A stretch of DNA of 64,000 nt from Hordeum vulgare subsp. vulgare (taxonomy: Eukaryota > Streptophyta > Magnoliopsida > Poales > Poaceae). A program made the translations under genes and the position numbers. The stretch lies in contig NC_058524.1 in the NCBI RefSeq assembly GCF_904849725.1, positions 510,802,263-510,866,262 of the forward strand, written 5' to 3'. Positions 1 through 11,254 of the stretch are shown in pieces. Within the stretch, counting starts at the first letter, position 1. Each line of letters begins with the position of its first letter. Below the pieces are notes generated by a model. It was not told the DNA's origin. It did no database searches and saw nothing but the letters and a program-made list of their open reading frames with translations.

Positions 1-1057
1 ACAACTCCTTTCTTCCACAACATTGGTCGAGGGTTGGCTGGCAAGTGCATGGTGATGTTAGATAACAAAACTTGGTTGCAAGCCCACAAATATGTCTTGT
101 TCAACTATGACAACATAGAACCATACCTAGAGTAAGATATCCATACCATGTATTGATTTTAGGTTATTTTTTTCTTCCTTGTGGGTTGATAAATGTAACC
201 TATATGTGCAGCAAACATATGGAGTACCTTTCTTCTATTAGTGTTCAAAGTCATCGAGAAGTCAATCGCGTGCATTATGAAACCTTCCATGAGTGGTTTA
301 AATTGCACGTAAGTGGGCATGTGACTTTGTCAACCTATAAGACATAATTCCATTATAGGGTAACATTATCATTTCGTAATCACATATGGCAGAAATGGGT
401 GATGAAGCACTACACGATATAAAAATATTAGCTAAAGAGCCAAACATGGTTGTGATGATGTATAGTAGCTACACTATAAATGGGACAGACTTCCATACAC
501 AATCATATGATGAGGGTCGTCCGTTAGAGTAGTGGAGTAGCTCTTGTTGCATAGACCACATCCTTTTCAAAAGGAAAAGGTGACAATATTAGTGTAAGAA
601 ACAAGACATAGTATGGCATTATACAAGAATTCTTGAGTTAAACTATCAACATGAAGGGAAAGTAGCGTTGTTCAAATGTGACTAGGTTGATAATCGTGTA
701 GAAGATCAATGGGTCAAAATCGATCAGTTTGGGATCACTTCTGTGAATTTCAAACATGTATTTAATACCGGTGAGAAAATATCAGACGATCCCTTCATAT
801 TAGGCACACGAGCAACTCAAGTTTACTATGTTGAAGATCCCATTGATGCTAAGTGGTCTAGTGTTGTTATGCCATCATTGTATGACATAGAAGAATCTCA
901 AGATGACAATGGTAATGGTTTACGTGTGATGTTGACTCATCCATGTGTTGCCATACGTGTGAGTGTTGCGGATGGAGGCATTGGTTCTGCTAGGACAGAT
1001 ATAGATGGACTAGTTCTTAAAGCTAGTTATATTGAAAAAATTAAGTGTTGTGTATGA
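1..1057 (+). pseudogene. CACTA transposase (TNP2-like) C-terminal part, broken
   Basis: The end of a TNP2-like CACTA transposase, the DDE-type enzyme that cuts the element ends. Frame 1 opens inside the gene and reads through WLQAHKYVLFNYDN to a likely splice donor; an 80 bp intron (132-211, GTAAG to GCAG) joins it to KHMEYLSSISV at 212. A second donor (GTAAGT at 309) and an acceptor near 392 do not keep frame, so that junction is uncertain. The following part has the signature of the DUF4216-type region: MVVMMYSSYTINGTDFHT near 450-505, then LFKCD*VDN and an open stretch from 743 to 1057 (VNFKHVFNTGEKISDDPFIL). TAG codons at 530-532 and 683-685 and other stops between make it a pseudogene. 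The upstream part lies outside the window. Confidence 0.85.
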
Positions 1058-1119
1058 TCCTGTAATGTTTTGTATTTACAGTGATGTACTCATATAATGT
1101 GTCTTTTGCAGGAGGAAAA

Positions 1120-1695
1120 ATGGCAAGTGCAAACGGAAAAGATAAAGATGGTGGGGTCACGATGGATCAACTGAAAGTGGTAGAGTATGAGCTAGAGATA
1201 AGTAAGAACATTGAAGAAAATGATAAACGGCTAGCAGGGGCACGAGCCGCAAAAGCTTCTATGCAGGAAAATATGGAAGCAGACCATTCCTCCAAAAAGA
1301 AAAGAAAGGTGAATTTCCATCAGATTCATTTTCTACTTAAGAAAGCAAATGTAGCTTTCAACACTAACTATATATCTAGGCATCCTCCAGCGCACCTGTA
1401 TGCACAAATGAAGGGCATGTTTTGAGGTCTAGGGTATCAAAAGATCAAGATCATGTAGATCCTGAGCATCAGCCTTCCAAAGGTATTGTAGTATAGTTGC
1501 TCATATTGTAGCCTAATGTCACCTGCTAGAATTTTTGTATGACTATGTTAATTTTCTTGCATGAAGAGATTACTCGTGAGCTTGATGATGAAGGTAGTCA
1601 AAAGAAAGGTGGACGAAAAATTACTCAAAAGGCTAACATATATGCTATGCTCAATCAACCAAAATTCAATATTCCACTTAATGGGAATGGCCAGC
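1120..1695 (+). pseudogene. CACTA second protein (plant transposase-family, TNPA-like), 5' part
   Basis: A likely ATG at 1120 follows an intron-like CAG acceptor (1110) and opens MASANGKDKDGGV. The first exon encodes a charged, probably helical stretch ending in a lysine-arginine cluster (SSKKKRK) at a GT donor near 1309. A second exon from about 1380 reads ASSSAPVCTNEGHVLRSRV to about 1482, and a third from about 1567 reads EITRELDDEGSQKKGG and runs straight into the solo LTR at 1696. The reading continues after the insertion at 24412. This order (transposase, then this protein, same strand) is the usual CACTA layout. The role is thought to be binding subterminal repeats; that is family knowledge, not shown here. 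Confidence 0.75.
1691..1695. repeat. Target-site duplication CCAGC, left copy (partner 24412-24416)
   Basis: CCAGC occurs immediately before the LTR start TGTGACGCCC and again immediately after the LTR end GATGTCACA at 24412-24416. It shows that all sequence between is one insertion event plus later nested ones. Confidence 0.95.
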
Positions 1696-1924
1696 TGTGA
1701 CGCCCTTGATTTAATCATACGCTAATCATACACGCAAACGCGTACGATCAAACCCAAGGACTCACGGGAAGATATCACAAGACAACTCTAGGCACAAATA
1801 AAACAATAGAAGCTTCATATTACAAGCCAGGGGCCTCGAGGGCTAGAATACAGAAGCTCGATAACACACGAGTCAGCGGAAGCAACAAATATCTGAGTAC
1901 AAACATTAAACATTTAGAAGGCTA

Positions 1925-3761
1925 TGTTGGAAATATGCCCTAGAGGCAATAATAAATTAGTTATTATTATATTTCTTAGTTCATGATAATCGTTTATCAT
2001 CCATGCTATAATTGTATTGAATGAAGACTTATATACATGTGTGGATGCATAGACAAAACACTATCCCTAGCAAGCCTCTAGTTGGCTAGCCAGTTGATCA
2101 AAGATAGTCAGGGTCTTCTGATTATACAAGGTGTTGTTGTTTGATAACTGGATCACGTCATTAGGAGAATCACGTGATGGACTAGACCCAAACTAATAGA
2201 CGTAGCATGTTGATCGTGTCATTTTGTTGCTACTGTTTTCTGCGTGTCAAGTATTTGTTCCTATGACCATGAGATCATATAACTCACTGACACCGGAGGA
2301 GTGCTTTGTGTGTATCAAACGTCGCAACGTAACTGGGTGACTATAAAGATGCTCTACAGGTATCTCCAAAGGTGTTCGTTGAGTTAGTATGGATCAAGAC
2401 TGGGATTTGTCACTCCGTGTGACGGAGAGGTATCTCGGGGCCCACTCGGTAATACAACATCACACACAATCCTTGCAAGCAATGTGACTTAGTGTAAGTT
2501 GCGGGATCTTGTATTACGGAACGAGTAAAGAGACTTGCCGGTAAACGAGATTGAAATAGGTATGCGGATACTGACGATCAAATCTTGGGCAAGTAACATA
2601 CCGAAGGACAAAGGGAATGACATACGGGATTATATGAATCCTTGGCACTGAGGTTCAAACGATAAGATCTTCGTAGAATATGTGGAATCCAATATGGGCA
2701 TCCAGGTCCCGCTATTGGATATTGACCGAGGAGTCACTCGGGTCATGTCTGCATAGTTCTCGAACCCGCAGGGTCTGCACACTTAAAGTTCGACGTTGTT
2801 TTATGCGTATTTGAGTTATATGGTTGGTTACCGAATGTTGTTCAGAGTCCCGGATGAGATCACGGACGTCACGAGGGTTTCTGGAATGGTCCGAAAATTA
2901 ATATTGATATATAGGATGACCTCATTTGATTGCCGGAAGGTTTTCGGAGTTACCGAGAATGTGCCGGGAATGACGAATGGGTTCCGGGTGTTCACCGGGG
3001 GGGGGGGCAACCGACCCCGGGGAAGCCCATAGGCCTTGGGGGTGGCCCACCAGCCCTTGGTGGGCTGGTGGGACAGCCCAAGAAGGCCCTATGCGCCAAA
3101 GGATAAGAAATCAAAGAGAAAGGAAAAAAGGGGAGGTGGGAAAGGAGAGGACTCCACCTTCCAATCCAAGTTGGATTCGGTTTGGAAGGGGAGGACTTCC
3201 CCCCTTGGCTCGGCCGACCCCCTTGGGGCTCCTTGAGCCTCAAGGCAAGGCCCCTCCCCTCCCACCTATATATACAGAGGTATTAGGGCTGATTTGAGAC
3301 AACTTTGCCACGGCAGCCCGACCACATACCTCCACGGTTTTTCCTCTAGATCGTGTTTCTGCGGAGCTCGGGCGGAGCCCTGCTGAGATTAGATCACCAC
3401 CAACCTCCGGAGCGCCGTCACGCAGCCGGAGAACTCATCTACCTCTCCGTTTCTCTTGCTGGATCAAGAAGGTCGAGATCATCGTCGAGTTGTACGTGTG
3501 CTGAACGCGGAGGTGCCGTCCGTTCGGCACTAGATCGGAGCGGATCGTGGGACGGATCGCGGGACGGTTCGTGGGACGGTTCGCGGGGCGGATCGAGGGA
3601 CGTGAGGACGTTCCACTACATCAACCGCGTTTCTTAACGCTTCTGCTGTGCGATCTACAAGGGTACGTAGATCGGAAATCCCCTCTCGTAGATGGACATC
3701 ACCATGATAGGTCTTCGTGCGCGTAGGAAATTTTTTGTTTCCCATGCTACGTTCCCCAACA
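1925..3761 (+). repeat. 5' LTR of the deleted Copia element
   Basis: 1837 bp, TG...CA. A TATATATA promoter motif lies at 3267-3274 in a CCCACC context, the usual place for the TATA box of this LTR type. A G-run at 3000-3006 and GC-rich DNA lie just upstream. The short ORFs in 2796-3637 are LTR by-products, not genes. Confidence 0.95.
3267..3274 (+). promoter_or_regulatory. LTR TATA box
   Basis: TATATATA after CCTCCCACC. The same motif in the same context recurs in the second Copia (33625-33632, reverse), which supports a conserved promoter. Confidence 0.6.
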
Positions 3762-3762
3762 G

Positions 3763-3774
3763 TGGTATCAGAGC
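3763..3774 (+). other. Primer-binding site, initiator-Met tRNA type
   Basis: TGGTATCAGAGC lies one base after the 5' LTR end. This is the standard Copia primer site complementary to the 3' end of initiator methionine tRNA. Confidence 0.95.
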
Positions 3775-5182
3775 TAGGTTCATGCGTAGATGTAATCTCG
3801 AGTAAAACACAAAAGTTTTTGTGGGCGGTGATGTGCGTTTTGCTGCCCTCCTTAGTATTTTCTTGATTCCGCGGTATTGTTGGATGGAAGCGGCTCAGAC
3901 CGACATTACTCGTACGCTTACGAGAGACTGGTTTCATCGCTATGAGTAACTCCGTTGCTCAAAGATGACCGGCGAGTGTCGGTTTCTCCAACTTTAGTTG
4001 AATCGGATTTGACCGAGGAGGTCCTTGGATGAGGTTAAATAGCAATTCATATATCTCTGTTGTGATGTTTGCGTAAGTAAGATGCGATCCTACTAGATAC
4101 CCATGGTCACCACGTAAAACATGCAACAACAATTAGAGGACGTCTAACTTGTTTTTGCAGGGTATGCTTGTGATGTGATATGGCCAACGATGTGATGTGA
4201 TATATTGGATGTATGAGATGATCATGTTGTAATAGTTAATATCGACTTGCACGTCGATGGTACGGCAACCGGCAGGAGCCATAGGGTTGTCTTTAAACTA
4301 ATGTTTGTGCTTGCAGATGCGTTTACTATATTGCTAGGACGTAGTTTTAATAGTAATAGCATGAGTAGCACGACAACTCCGATGGCGACACGTTGATGGA
4401 GATCATGATGATGGAGATCATGGTGTGACGCCGGTGACAAGAAGATCGTGCCGGTGCTTTGGTGATGGAGATCAAGAAGCACATAATGATGGCCATATCA
4501 TGTCACTTATGAATTGCATGTGATGTTAATCCTTTATGCACCTTATTTTGCTTAGTACGACGGTAGCATTATGAGGTGATCTCTCACTAAAATTTCAAGA
4601 CGAAATTGTGTTCTCCCCGACTGTGCACCGTTGCGACAGTTCTTCGTTTCGAGACACCACGTGATGATCGGGCGTGATAGACTCAACTTTCACATACAAC
4701 GGGTGCAAAACAGTTGCACACGTGGAACACTCGGGTTAAGCTTGACGAGCCTAGCATGTGCAGACATGGCCTCGGAACACATGATACCGAAAGGTCGAGC
4801 ATGAATCGTATAGTTGATATGATTAGCATAGAGATGCTTACCACTGAAACTATTCTCGACTCACGTGATGATCGGACTTGAGATAGTGGATTTGGATCAT
4901 GTACCACTCAAATGACTAGAGAGATGTACTTTTTGAGTGGGAGTTCTTAAGTAATATGATTAATTGAACTAATTGTCATGAACATAGTCCAATGGTCTTT
5001 GCGAATTACGATGTAGCTTGCGCTATAGCTCTACTGTTTTTATATGTTCCTAGAGAAAATTTAGTTGAAAGTTGATAGTAGCAAACTTTGCAGACTGAGC
5101 CTGTAAAACCGAGGATTGTCCTCGTTGCTACGCAGAAGGCTTATGTCCTTAATGCACCACTCGGTGTGCTGCACCGCGAGCT
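3775..5182 (+). other. Copia leader/internal remnant, non-coding
   Basis: Resembles, in reverse orientation, the leader of the second Copia (31906-33145) over most of its length, then diverges after about 4950. No gag start was found; the ATGGCTCAC-type start of the other copy is absent. The deletion join is at about 5182/5183. Confidence 0.8.
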
Positions 5183-5567
5183 GCCCTGCTGAGATTAGAT
5201 CACCACCAACCTCCGGAGCGCCATCACGCTGCTGGAGAACTCATCTACCTCTCCGTCTCTGTTGCTGGATCAAGAAGGCCGAGATCATCGTCGAGCTGTA
5301 CGTGTGCTGAACGCGGAGGTGCCGTCCGTCCGGCACTAGATCGGAGCGGATCGTGGGACGGATCACGGGACGGTTCGTGGGACGGTTTGCGGGGCGGATC
5401 GAGGGACGTGAGGACGTTCCACTACATCAACCGTGTTTCTTAACGCTTCTGTTGTGCGATCTACAAGGGTACGTAGATCGGAAATCCCCTCTCGTAGATG
5501 GACATCACCATGATAGGTCTTCGTGCGCGTAGGAATTTTTTTGTTTCCCATGTTACGTTCCCCAACA
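5183..5567 (+). repeat. 3' LTR remnant (last 385 bp)
   Basis: Matches 3377-3761 of the 5' LTR base for base in length (385 bp each), beginning GCCCTGCTGAG in both. Scattered substitutions separate the two. Confidence 0.95.
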
Positions 5568-5572
5568 GGCTA

Positions 5573-6973
5573 GCACAAAAGAAAACACGATCGAACGAGG
5601 TGAGGCCTCCTGCCTGGGAACCTCCTAAACTACTCCTGATCTTCAGCGGCCTCCACGAAGAAGTCACCATCGGGGTGGAAGGCGTCGGCAGGAAACTACA
5701 TCTCGTGGGCTCCATCATCTGGTCGCAGCAACGGATCAAGGGCAAAGGGGGAGCAAAGAAACGGTGAGTACTCATCCAAAGTACTCGCAAGACTTATATC
5801 AGAACTATGCTAAGCATGCACCGGTATCAAGAAGGGGGGGGTTATACATAGACTGACTACATCAATGCGAGAATAGAGAGAGAAGGCCTAATCCTATCGA
5901 AGACTAGCATCTTCAGGGTCTTGCAGCAATAGACAAGAGTATAATAGGGGTAACACAAAAGATAGTCATATTGTTGCAACAATATTAATATGAGGTCACG
6001 CCCAGAGATCCTCCCTCGACTCCCTGCGAGGAAGCAATCCCGGGGCAACAAATCCAGTTAAGTAACAATTGTAGTTGTATAAGATCATGGCACAACTCCA
6101 AGTCGTCCTGTAACCGTGGACACGGCTATCCGAATAGTTAATTTTCATCCCTGCAGGGGTGCACCAAGTTTCCCTTCACGCTCGATAACACTCTGGCCGG
6201 ACACACTTTTCTGGGTCATGCCCGGCCTCGGAATATCGACACGTCGCAGCCCCACCTAAGCTCAACAGAGAGGCCAGCCCGCCGGTCTAACTCCTAAGCA
6301 CAAAGGGGTCGTGGGCCCACTTTCCCTCCGTGCTCCTACACGATGCGAGGGCGGCCAATGTCAGTCCTAGCACCCTTAATACAAGAGAGATGCATCTCGG
6401 GACAACTCGGGCACGCGCCACTACATCGCTGACGTCTAAAGAGCTTTGGCTGATACCGCGACGTCGAGTACCCATAATTCTTCTCGCGTAGCTGGTTAGT
6501 GGGAAAAGGTCTCCGACCAACCCAGATCAAATACCCAAATCCATTATCATTTTAATTATGTCATCAACACAAACACGCGGGATTCCACCCGCCTAACATC
6601 TATTCATCAAAGATCCCAGTAACATGGTCAAGTAACTGTGTGGTTGTAACAACGGGGGGAATCCGAGGTATCACCCTTGTTGGATTCCGAACAATGTATC
6701 TGTCAAGGAGGACCTAGAGGAATCACCCTAGAGGGTTCCACACTCGAGGGGTTGCACGACAAAGGCATTGTCGGGAATGGTGAAAGAGGAATCACCCTCG
6801 ATAACCACGACCGACTAGCTGTACTACACAGATATCATCAGGAGTACTTTGCGAGGTGTCACCCTTGGTACCCGATATTATCTCTGTAGCGTCACACAAC
6901 TAAGGGGGTGTAAGTGTTGTGCCGGGTCTGGCTCATCGATCAGGGATCGAGACTTGAAAACAAAGCGGGGCAA
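5573..6973 (-). repeat. Solo LTR, second segment
   Basis: Continues the LTR after the Copia target duplication. It contains text typical of this LTR type, such as CTGCAGGGGTGCACC near 6152 and the Cys-poor spurious ORFs 6287-6530. No gene is supported here. Confidence 0.8.
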
Positions 6974-8525
6974 TGCTGCGACAACAAAAGTCCTTCCTTG
7001 GCGCTAGGAATTCTTCTTGTTACTTCTCTGGTTTGCGTCGGTTTTTCCCTTGAAAAGGAAAGGGTGATGCAGCACAGGAGCAGTAAGTATTTCCCTCAGT
7101 TTGAGAACCAAGGTATCAATCCAGAAGGAGGGCCTCGTCAAGTCCAAAGTACCTGCGCAAACACAAACAAGCTTGCACCCAGCGCTTCAAAGGGGTTGTC
7201 AATCCCTTCAAGATTGTTTGCAAAGTGAGATCTCAAGGCGGAAAGTACAACGAAGTAAAAAGTGTAAGGCTGAGAATATGGTGTGGAGTAGACCCTGGGG
7301 GCCATAGTGTTCACTAGAGGCTTCTCTCATAATAGCAAATATCACGGTGGGTGAACAAATTACTGTCGAGCAATTGATAGAACCGCGCAAAGTCATGACG
7401 ATATCTAAGGCAATGATCATACATATAGGCATCACGTCCGAGACAAGTAGACCGATACTTTCTGCATCTACTACTATTACTCCACACATCGACCACTATC
7501 CAGCATGCATCTAGTGTATTGAGTTCATGACGAACAGAGTAACACCTTAAGCAAGATAACATGATGTAGAGGGATAATCTCAAACCAATGATGAAAACCC
7601 CATCTTTTTACCCTTGATGGCAACAACACGATGCGTGCCTCGCTACCCCTTCTGTCACCGAGTGAGGTCACCGCACACTATGAACCCAAAACCAAGCACT
7701 TCTCCCATTGCAAGAATCATAGATCTAGTTGGCCAGACAAAACCCATAACTCGAAGAGAATTACAAGGATATGAAATCATGCATAAGAGAGATCGGAAGG
7801 AACTCAAATAAGATTCATAGATAATCTGATCATAAATCCACAATTCATCGGATCTCGACAAACACACCGCAAAAGAAGATTACATCGGATAGATATCCAT
7901 GAAGATCATGGAGAACTTTGTATTGAAGATCCAAGAGAGAGAAGAATCCATCTAGTTACTAGCTATGGACCCGTAGGTCTATGGTGAACTACTCACGCAT
8001 CATCGGAGAGGTCATGGTGTTGATGAAGAAGCCCTCCGTGTTCGAATCCCCCCTCCGGCAGGGCACCAGAACGTGCCCCAGATGGGATCTTGCGGAGACA
8101 GAAGCTTGCGGCGGCGGGAAAGTACTTTCGATGATCTCCTGATTTTTTTGGGATTTTTAGGGAATTTATAGGCGCAACCCCTAGGTTAGGGGGCGCTCAG
8201 GGGGCCCACAAGCCTGTGGGCCGCGGCCTACCCCCTGGCTGCGGGGTGGGGGCTTGTGGGGCCCCTGAGGCTCCCCTACCTTGGCTCCCAAGCTTCCCGA
8301 TCTTCTTCTTCCAGAAAAATCTTTTCAGGCATTTTCTTCCGTTTGGACTTCGTTTCAAAATCTCCTCTGAAAGGGGTCAAAACATGGAAAAAACAGGAAG
8401 TGGCACTTCGCACTGAGTTAATAAGTTAGTCCCAAAAAATATATAAAAGGCATGCAAAACATCCAAAGTTTGACAAGATAATAGCATGAAACCATAAAAA
8501 TTATAGATACATTGGAGACGTATCA
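6974..8525 (-). repeat. 3' LTR of element A
   Basis: 1552 bp. On the + strand it starts TGCTGCGACAAC and ends GGAGACGTATCA. By eye it differs from the right LTR by a few percent in the first 350 bp. Confidence 0.9.
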
Positions 8526-8540
8526 AGCATCCCCAAGCTT
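8526..8540 (-). other. Polypurine tract of element A
   Basis: AAGCTTGGGGATGCT on the minus strand directly abuts the 3' LTR. The same 15 bases abut the 3' LTR of element B (17865-17879). Confidence 0.85.
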
Positions 8541-11254
8541 AACACGTGCTCGTCCTCGAGTAGGGAAGTGATAAAGAACAAATTTTTGATGTGGAATGCT
8601 ACCTAGCATAGTTGTCCTTTGCAACTTCTTTCACATGACATGAATGTTCAGATCCGTAGGATTCAAAACAATAGTTTGCTATTGACATGAAAACAGTAAT
8701 ACTTCAAGCAAACTAGCAAGGTAATCATGAACTTTGAAAATAACAAGGCCAAAGAAAGTTATCCCTACAAAATCATATAGTATGGCTATGCTCCATCATC
8801 CTCACACAACTAATGTAAATCATGAACAACCCCAGTATTGGCCAAGTAATTGTTTTCGTACTCTTACTTTCTCAAAAAATTTATAACTATCACGCAATAC
8901 ATGAGCATGAGCCATGGATATAGCACTATAGGTGGGATAGAGTGTGGTGGTGGTTGTGAGACAAAAGGGGAGGAGATAGTCACATTGACTCGGCGTATCA
9001 ATAGGCTATGGATATGCCCATTAATAGATATCAATGTGAATGAGTAGGGATTGCCATACAAGAGATGCACTAGAGCTATAAGTATGTGAAAGCTCAAAAG
9101 GAGAACTAGTGGGTGTGCATCCAACCTGCTTGCTCATGAAGACCTAGGGCAATTTTGAGGAAGCTCATCATTGGAATATACAAGCCAAGTTATATAATGA
9201 AGATTCCCACTAGCATATGGCAGTGACAAAGCAAGAAGCTTTCAATCACGAAGAACATGGTGTTATCATGAAGCACAAGTGTGGAAAAAGATAGTAACAT
9301 TGTCCCTTCTCTCTTTTTTTTCATTTGGGCTCTTAGGCCTCTCTTTTTTATCTTTTTTTTGTTTTTGGGCTCTTTGGCCTCTTTTTTTTATTTCCTCACA
9401 TGGGACAATGCTCTAATAATTATGATCATCACACTTTTATTTACTCGCAGCTCAAAGATCACAATGATGATGACTCCATAGGAAATGCCTCCGGCAGTGT
9501 ACCGGGATGTGCAACGATCTAGCATGGCATATGACGTTGAAACATCTCGCTAGCTATCTTACGATCATGCAATGACAATATGAGAGTGACGGCACAAGTC
9601 ATGAGATGGAACGGTGGGACTTGCATGGCAATATATCTCGGAATGGCTATGAAAATGCCATAGTAGGTAGATATGGTGGCTGTTTTGAGAAAGGAATTTG
9701 GTGGGTTTGTGCACCTGCGAGAATTGTGCGGCACTGGAGAGGCTAGCAATGGTGGAAGGTGAAAGTGCATCTATACCATGGGCTCACATTAGTCATGAAT
9801 AACTCACATACTTGTTGCGAAAGTTTTTATTAGTAATCAAAACAAAGTGCTAAATGCATACTCCGAGGGGAAGGGTTGGTAGGTGTAAACCATCACGCGA
9901 TCCCGACCTCAACACAAAGGATGACAATCAATAGATCAATTATGCTCCGACTTCCTAACATAGCGGTTCACCATACGTGCATGCTACGGGAATCACTAAC
10001 TTCAACACAAGTATTTCTAGATTCACAACACCCTACTAACATAACTCTTAATATTACCAAATCCATGTCTCAGAACTATTTGAGAGGAATCAAAACTTCT
10101 CTTCCTATTCAATGCACATGAAGATGGAGGTTTTTGCATCCTCTTTGGGTATCTATCACTTTTGGGACTACTTTCATAGCATAAGACCACTACCAAATCA
10201 CGCACCGCCGTGCTCTAAAAGATATAAGTGAAGTACATAGAGCAAAAGTATCTAGCTCAAAAGATATAAGTGAAGCACTATGAGCGTTCTAGCAAAATCA
10301 CGATGAGTGCATGTCTCTCTCTCTCAAAAAGGTGTGCAGCAAGGATGATTGTGACACAAAAAAAAGAAAAGACTCCTAAGATACAAGACGCTCCAAGCAA
10401 AAACACATATCATGCGGTGAATAAAAATATAGCTCCAAGTAATGTTACCGATGGATTGAAGATGAAAGAGGGGATGCCTTCCCGAGGTATCCCCAAGCTT
10501 AGGTTTTTTGGTGTCCTTGAATTTGGCTTGGGATGCCTTGGGCATGCCTAAGCTTGAGCTCTTTCCACTCCTTATCTCTTTGTCCATGAGAACATCACCC
10601 AAAACTTGAAAACTTCACAACACATAACTTAAACAGAAACTCGTGATAACATTAGCACAAGAAAACAAACTACCACTTCTTTTGGTACTGTAGCAAACTT
10701 GAATTCTATCTATATTGATGTTGGGCTACTGTATTCTCACTTTTCCATGGCTAGTACCCCCCCCCCCCCCGATACTAACCACAATTTCATCAAAACAAGC
10801 AACCAACTCAACAAAAACAAAATCTGTTAAAAACAGACTAGTCTGTAGCAATCTGTATACTTCGTATACTTATGGTACCTCAAAAATCTGAACAATTACG
10901 ACGGCCTGGACAAAAAGCATATGAACCAGCAGCAAAAAGAATCAACTCAAAAGCTCTTTCTGAATAAAAATGAAAAATCATCTCGTGAGCGAAAAGTTTC
11001 TGTCTTTTTCCAGCAGGATCAAACAACCATTACCAAGACTAGTCATAAAGGCTTTGCTTGGCTCAAACTCAAAAAGAAACAAAAAAACACAATCACAACA
11101 GAATTATGAAAGTTTGGACGCAACAAAACAGAAATAAAAAGATAAATTCATTGGGTTGCCTCCCAACAAGCGCTATTGTTTAACGCCCTTAGCTAGGCAT
11201 AAAAGCGATAGAATCACGTATCGTCGTCTTTGGTGCTCAAACCATAAGTGGCCC
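8541..11254 (-). other. Non-coding 3' internal region of element A
   Basis: No ORF with recognisable domains. It contains pyrimidine-rich runs (9300-9400), a C-run of about 13 at 10758-10770 and A-rich DNA. It is homologous along its length to 17880-20596 in element B, so it is a conserved part of the family rather than random decay. Homology stops after 'cttagctaggcat' (11187-11199 against 20583-20595), where the coding parts of A and B differ. Confidence 0.75.

Larger units (their letters stand above)
1925..5567 (+). mobile_element. Copia LTR retrotransposon of the BARE1/WIS/Angela group, internally deleted
   Basis: Starts TGTTGGAAATATGCCC and ends CGTTCCCCAACA with target duplication GGCTA (1920-1924 and 5568-5572). 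It is 3643 bp against about 8.5-9 kb for complete relatives. It keeps a full 5' LTR, the primer-binding site and about 1.4 kb of leader, then jumps into the last 385 bp of the 3' LTR. No gag-pol, polypurine tract or first 1452 bp of the 3' LTR remain. It sits in the solo LTR. Confidence 0.95.

Noticed and set aside
2796..3637. ORFs in the first Copia LTR (also 26027-26713 and 33014-33791)
   Set aside because: They recur in every LTR of this type and overlap the promoter and terminator; no protein family recognised.
3763..3774. Possible tRNA gene at the initiator-Met match
   Set aside because: Only the 12-base primer complement is present, with no cloverleaf; it is a primer-binding site.
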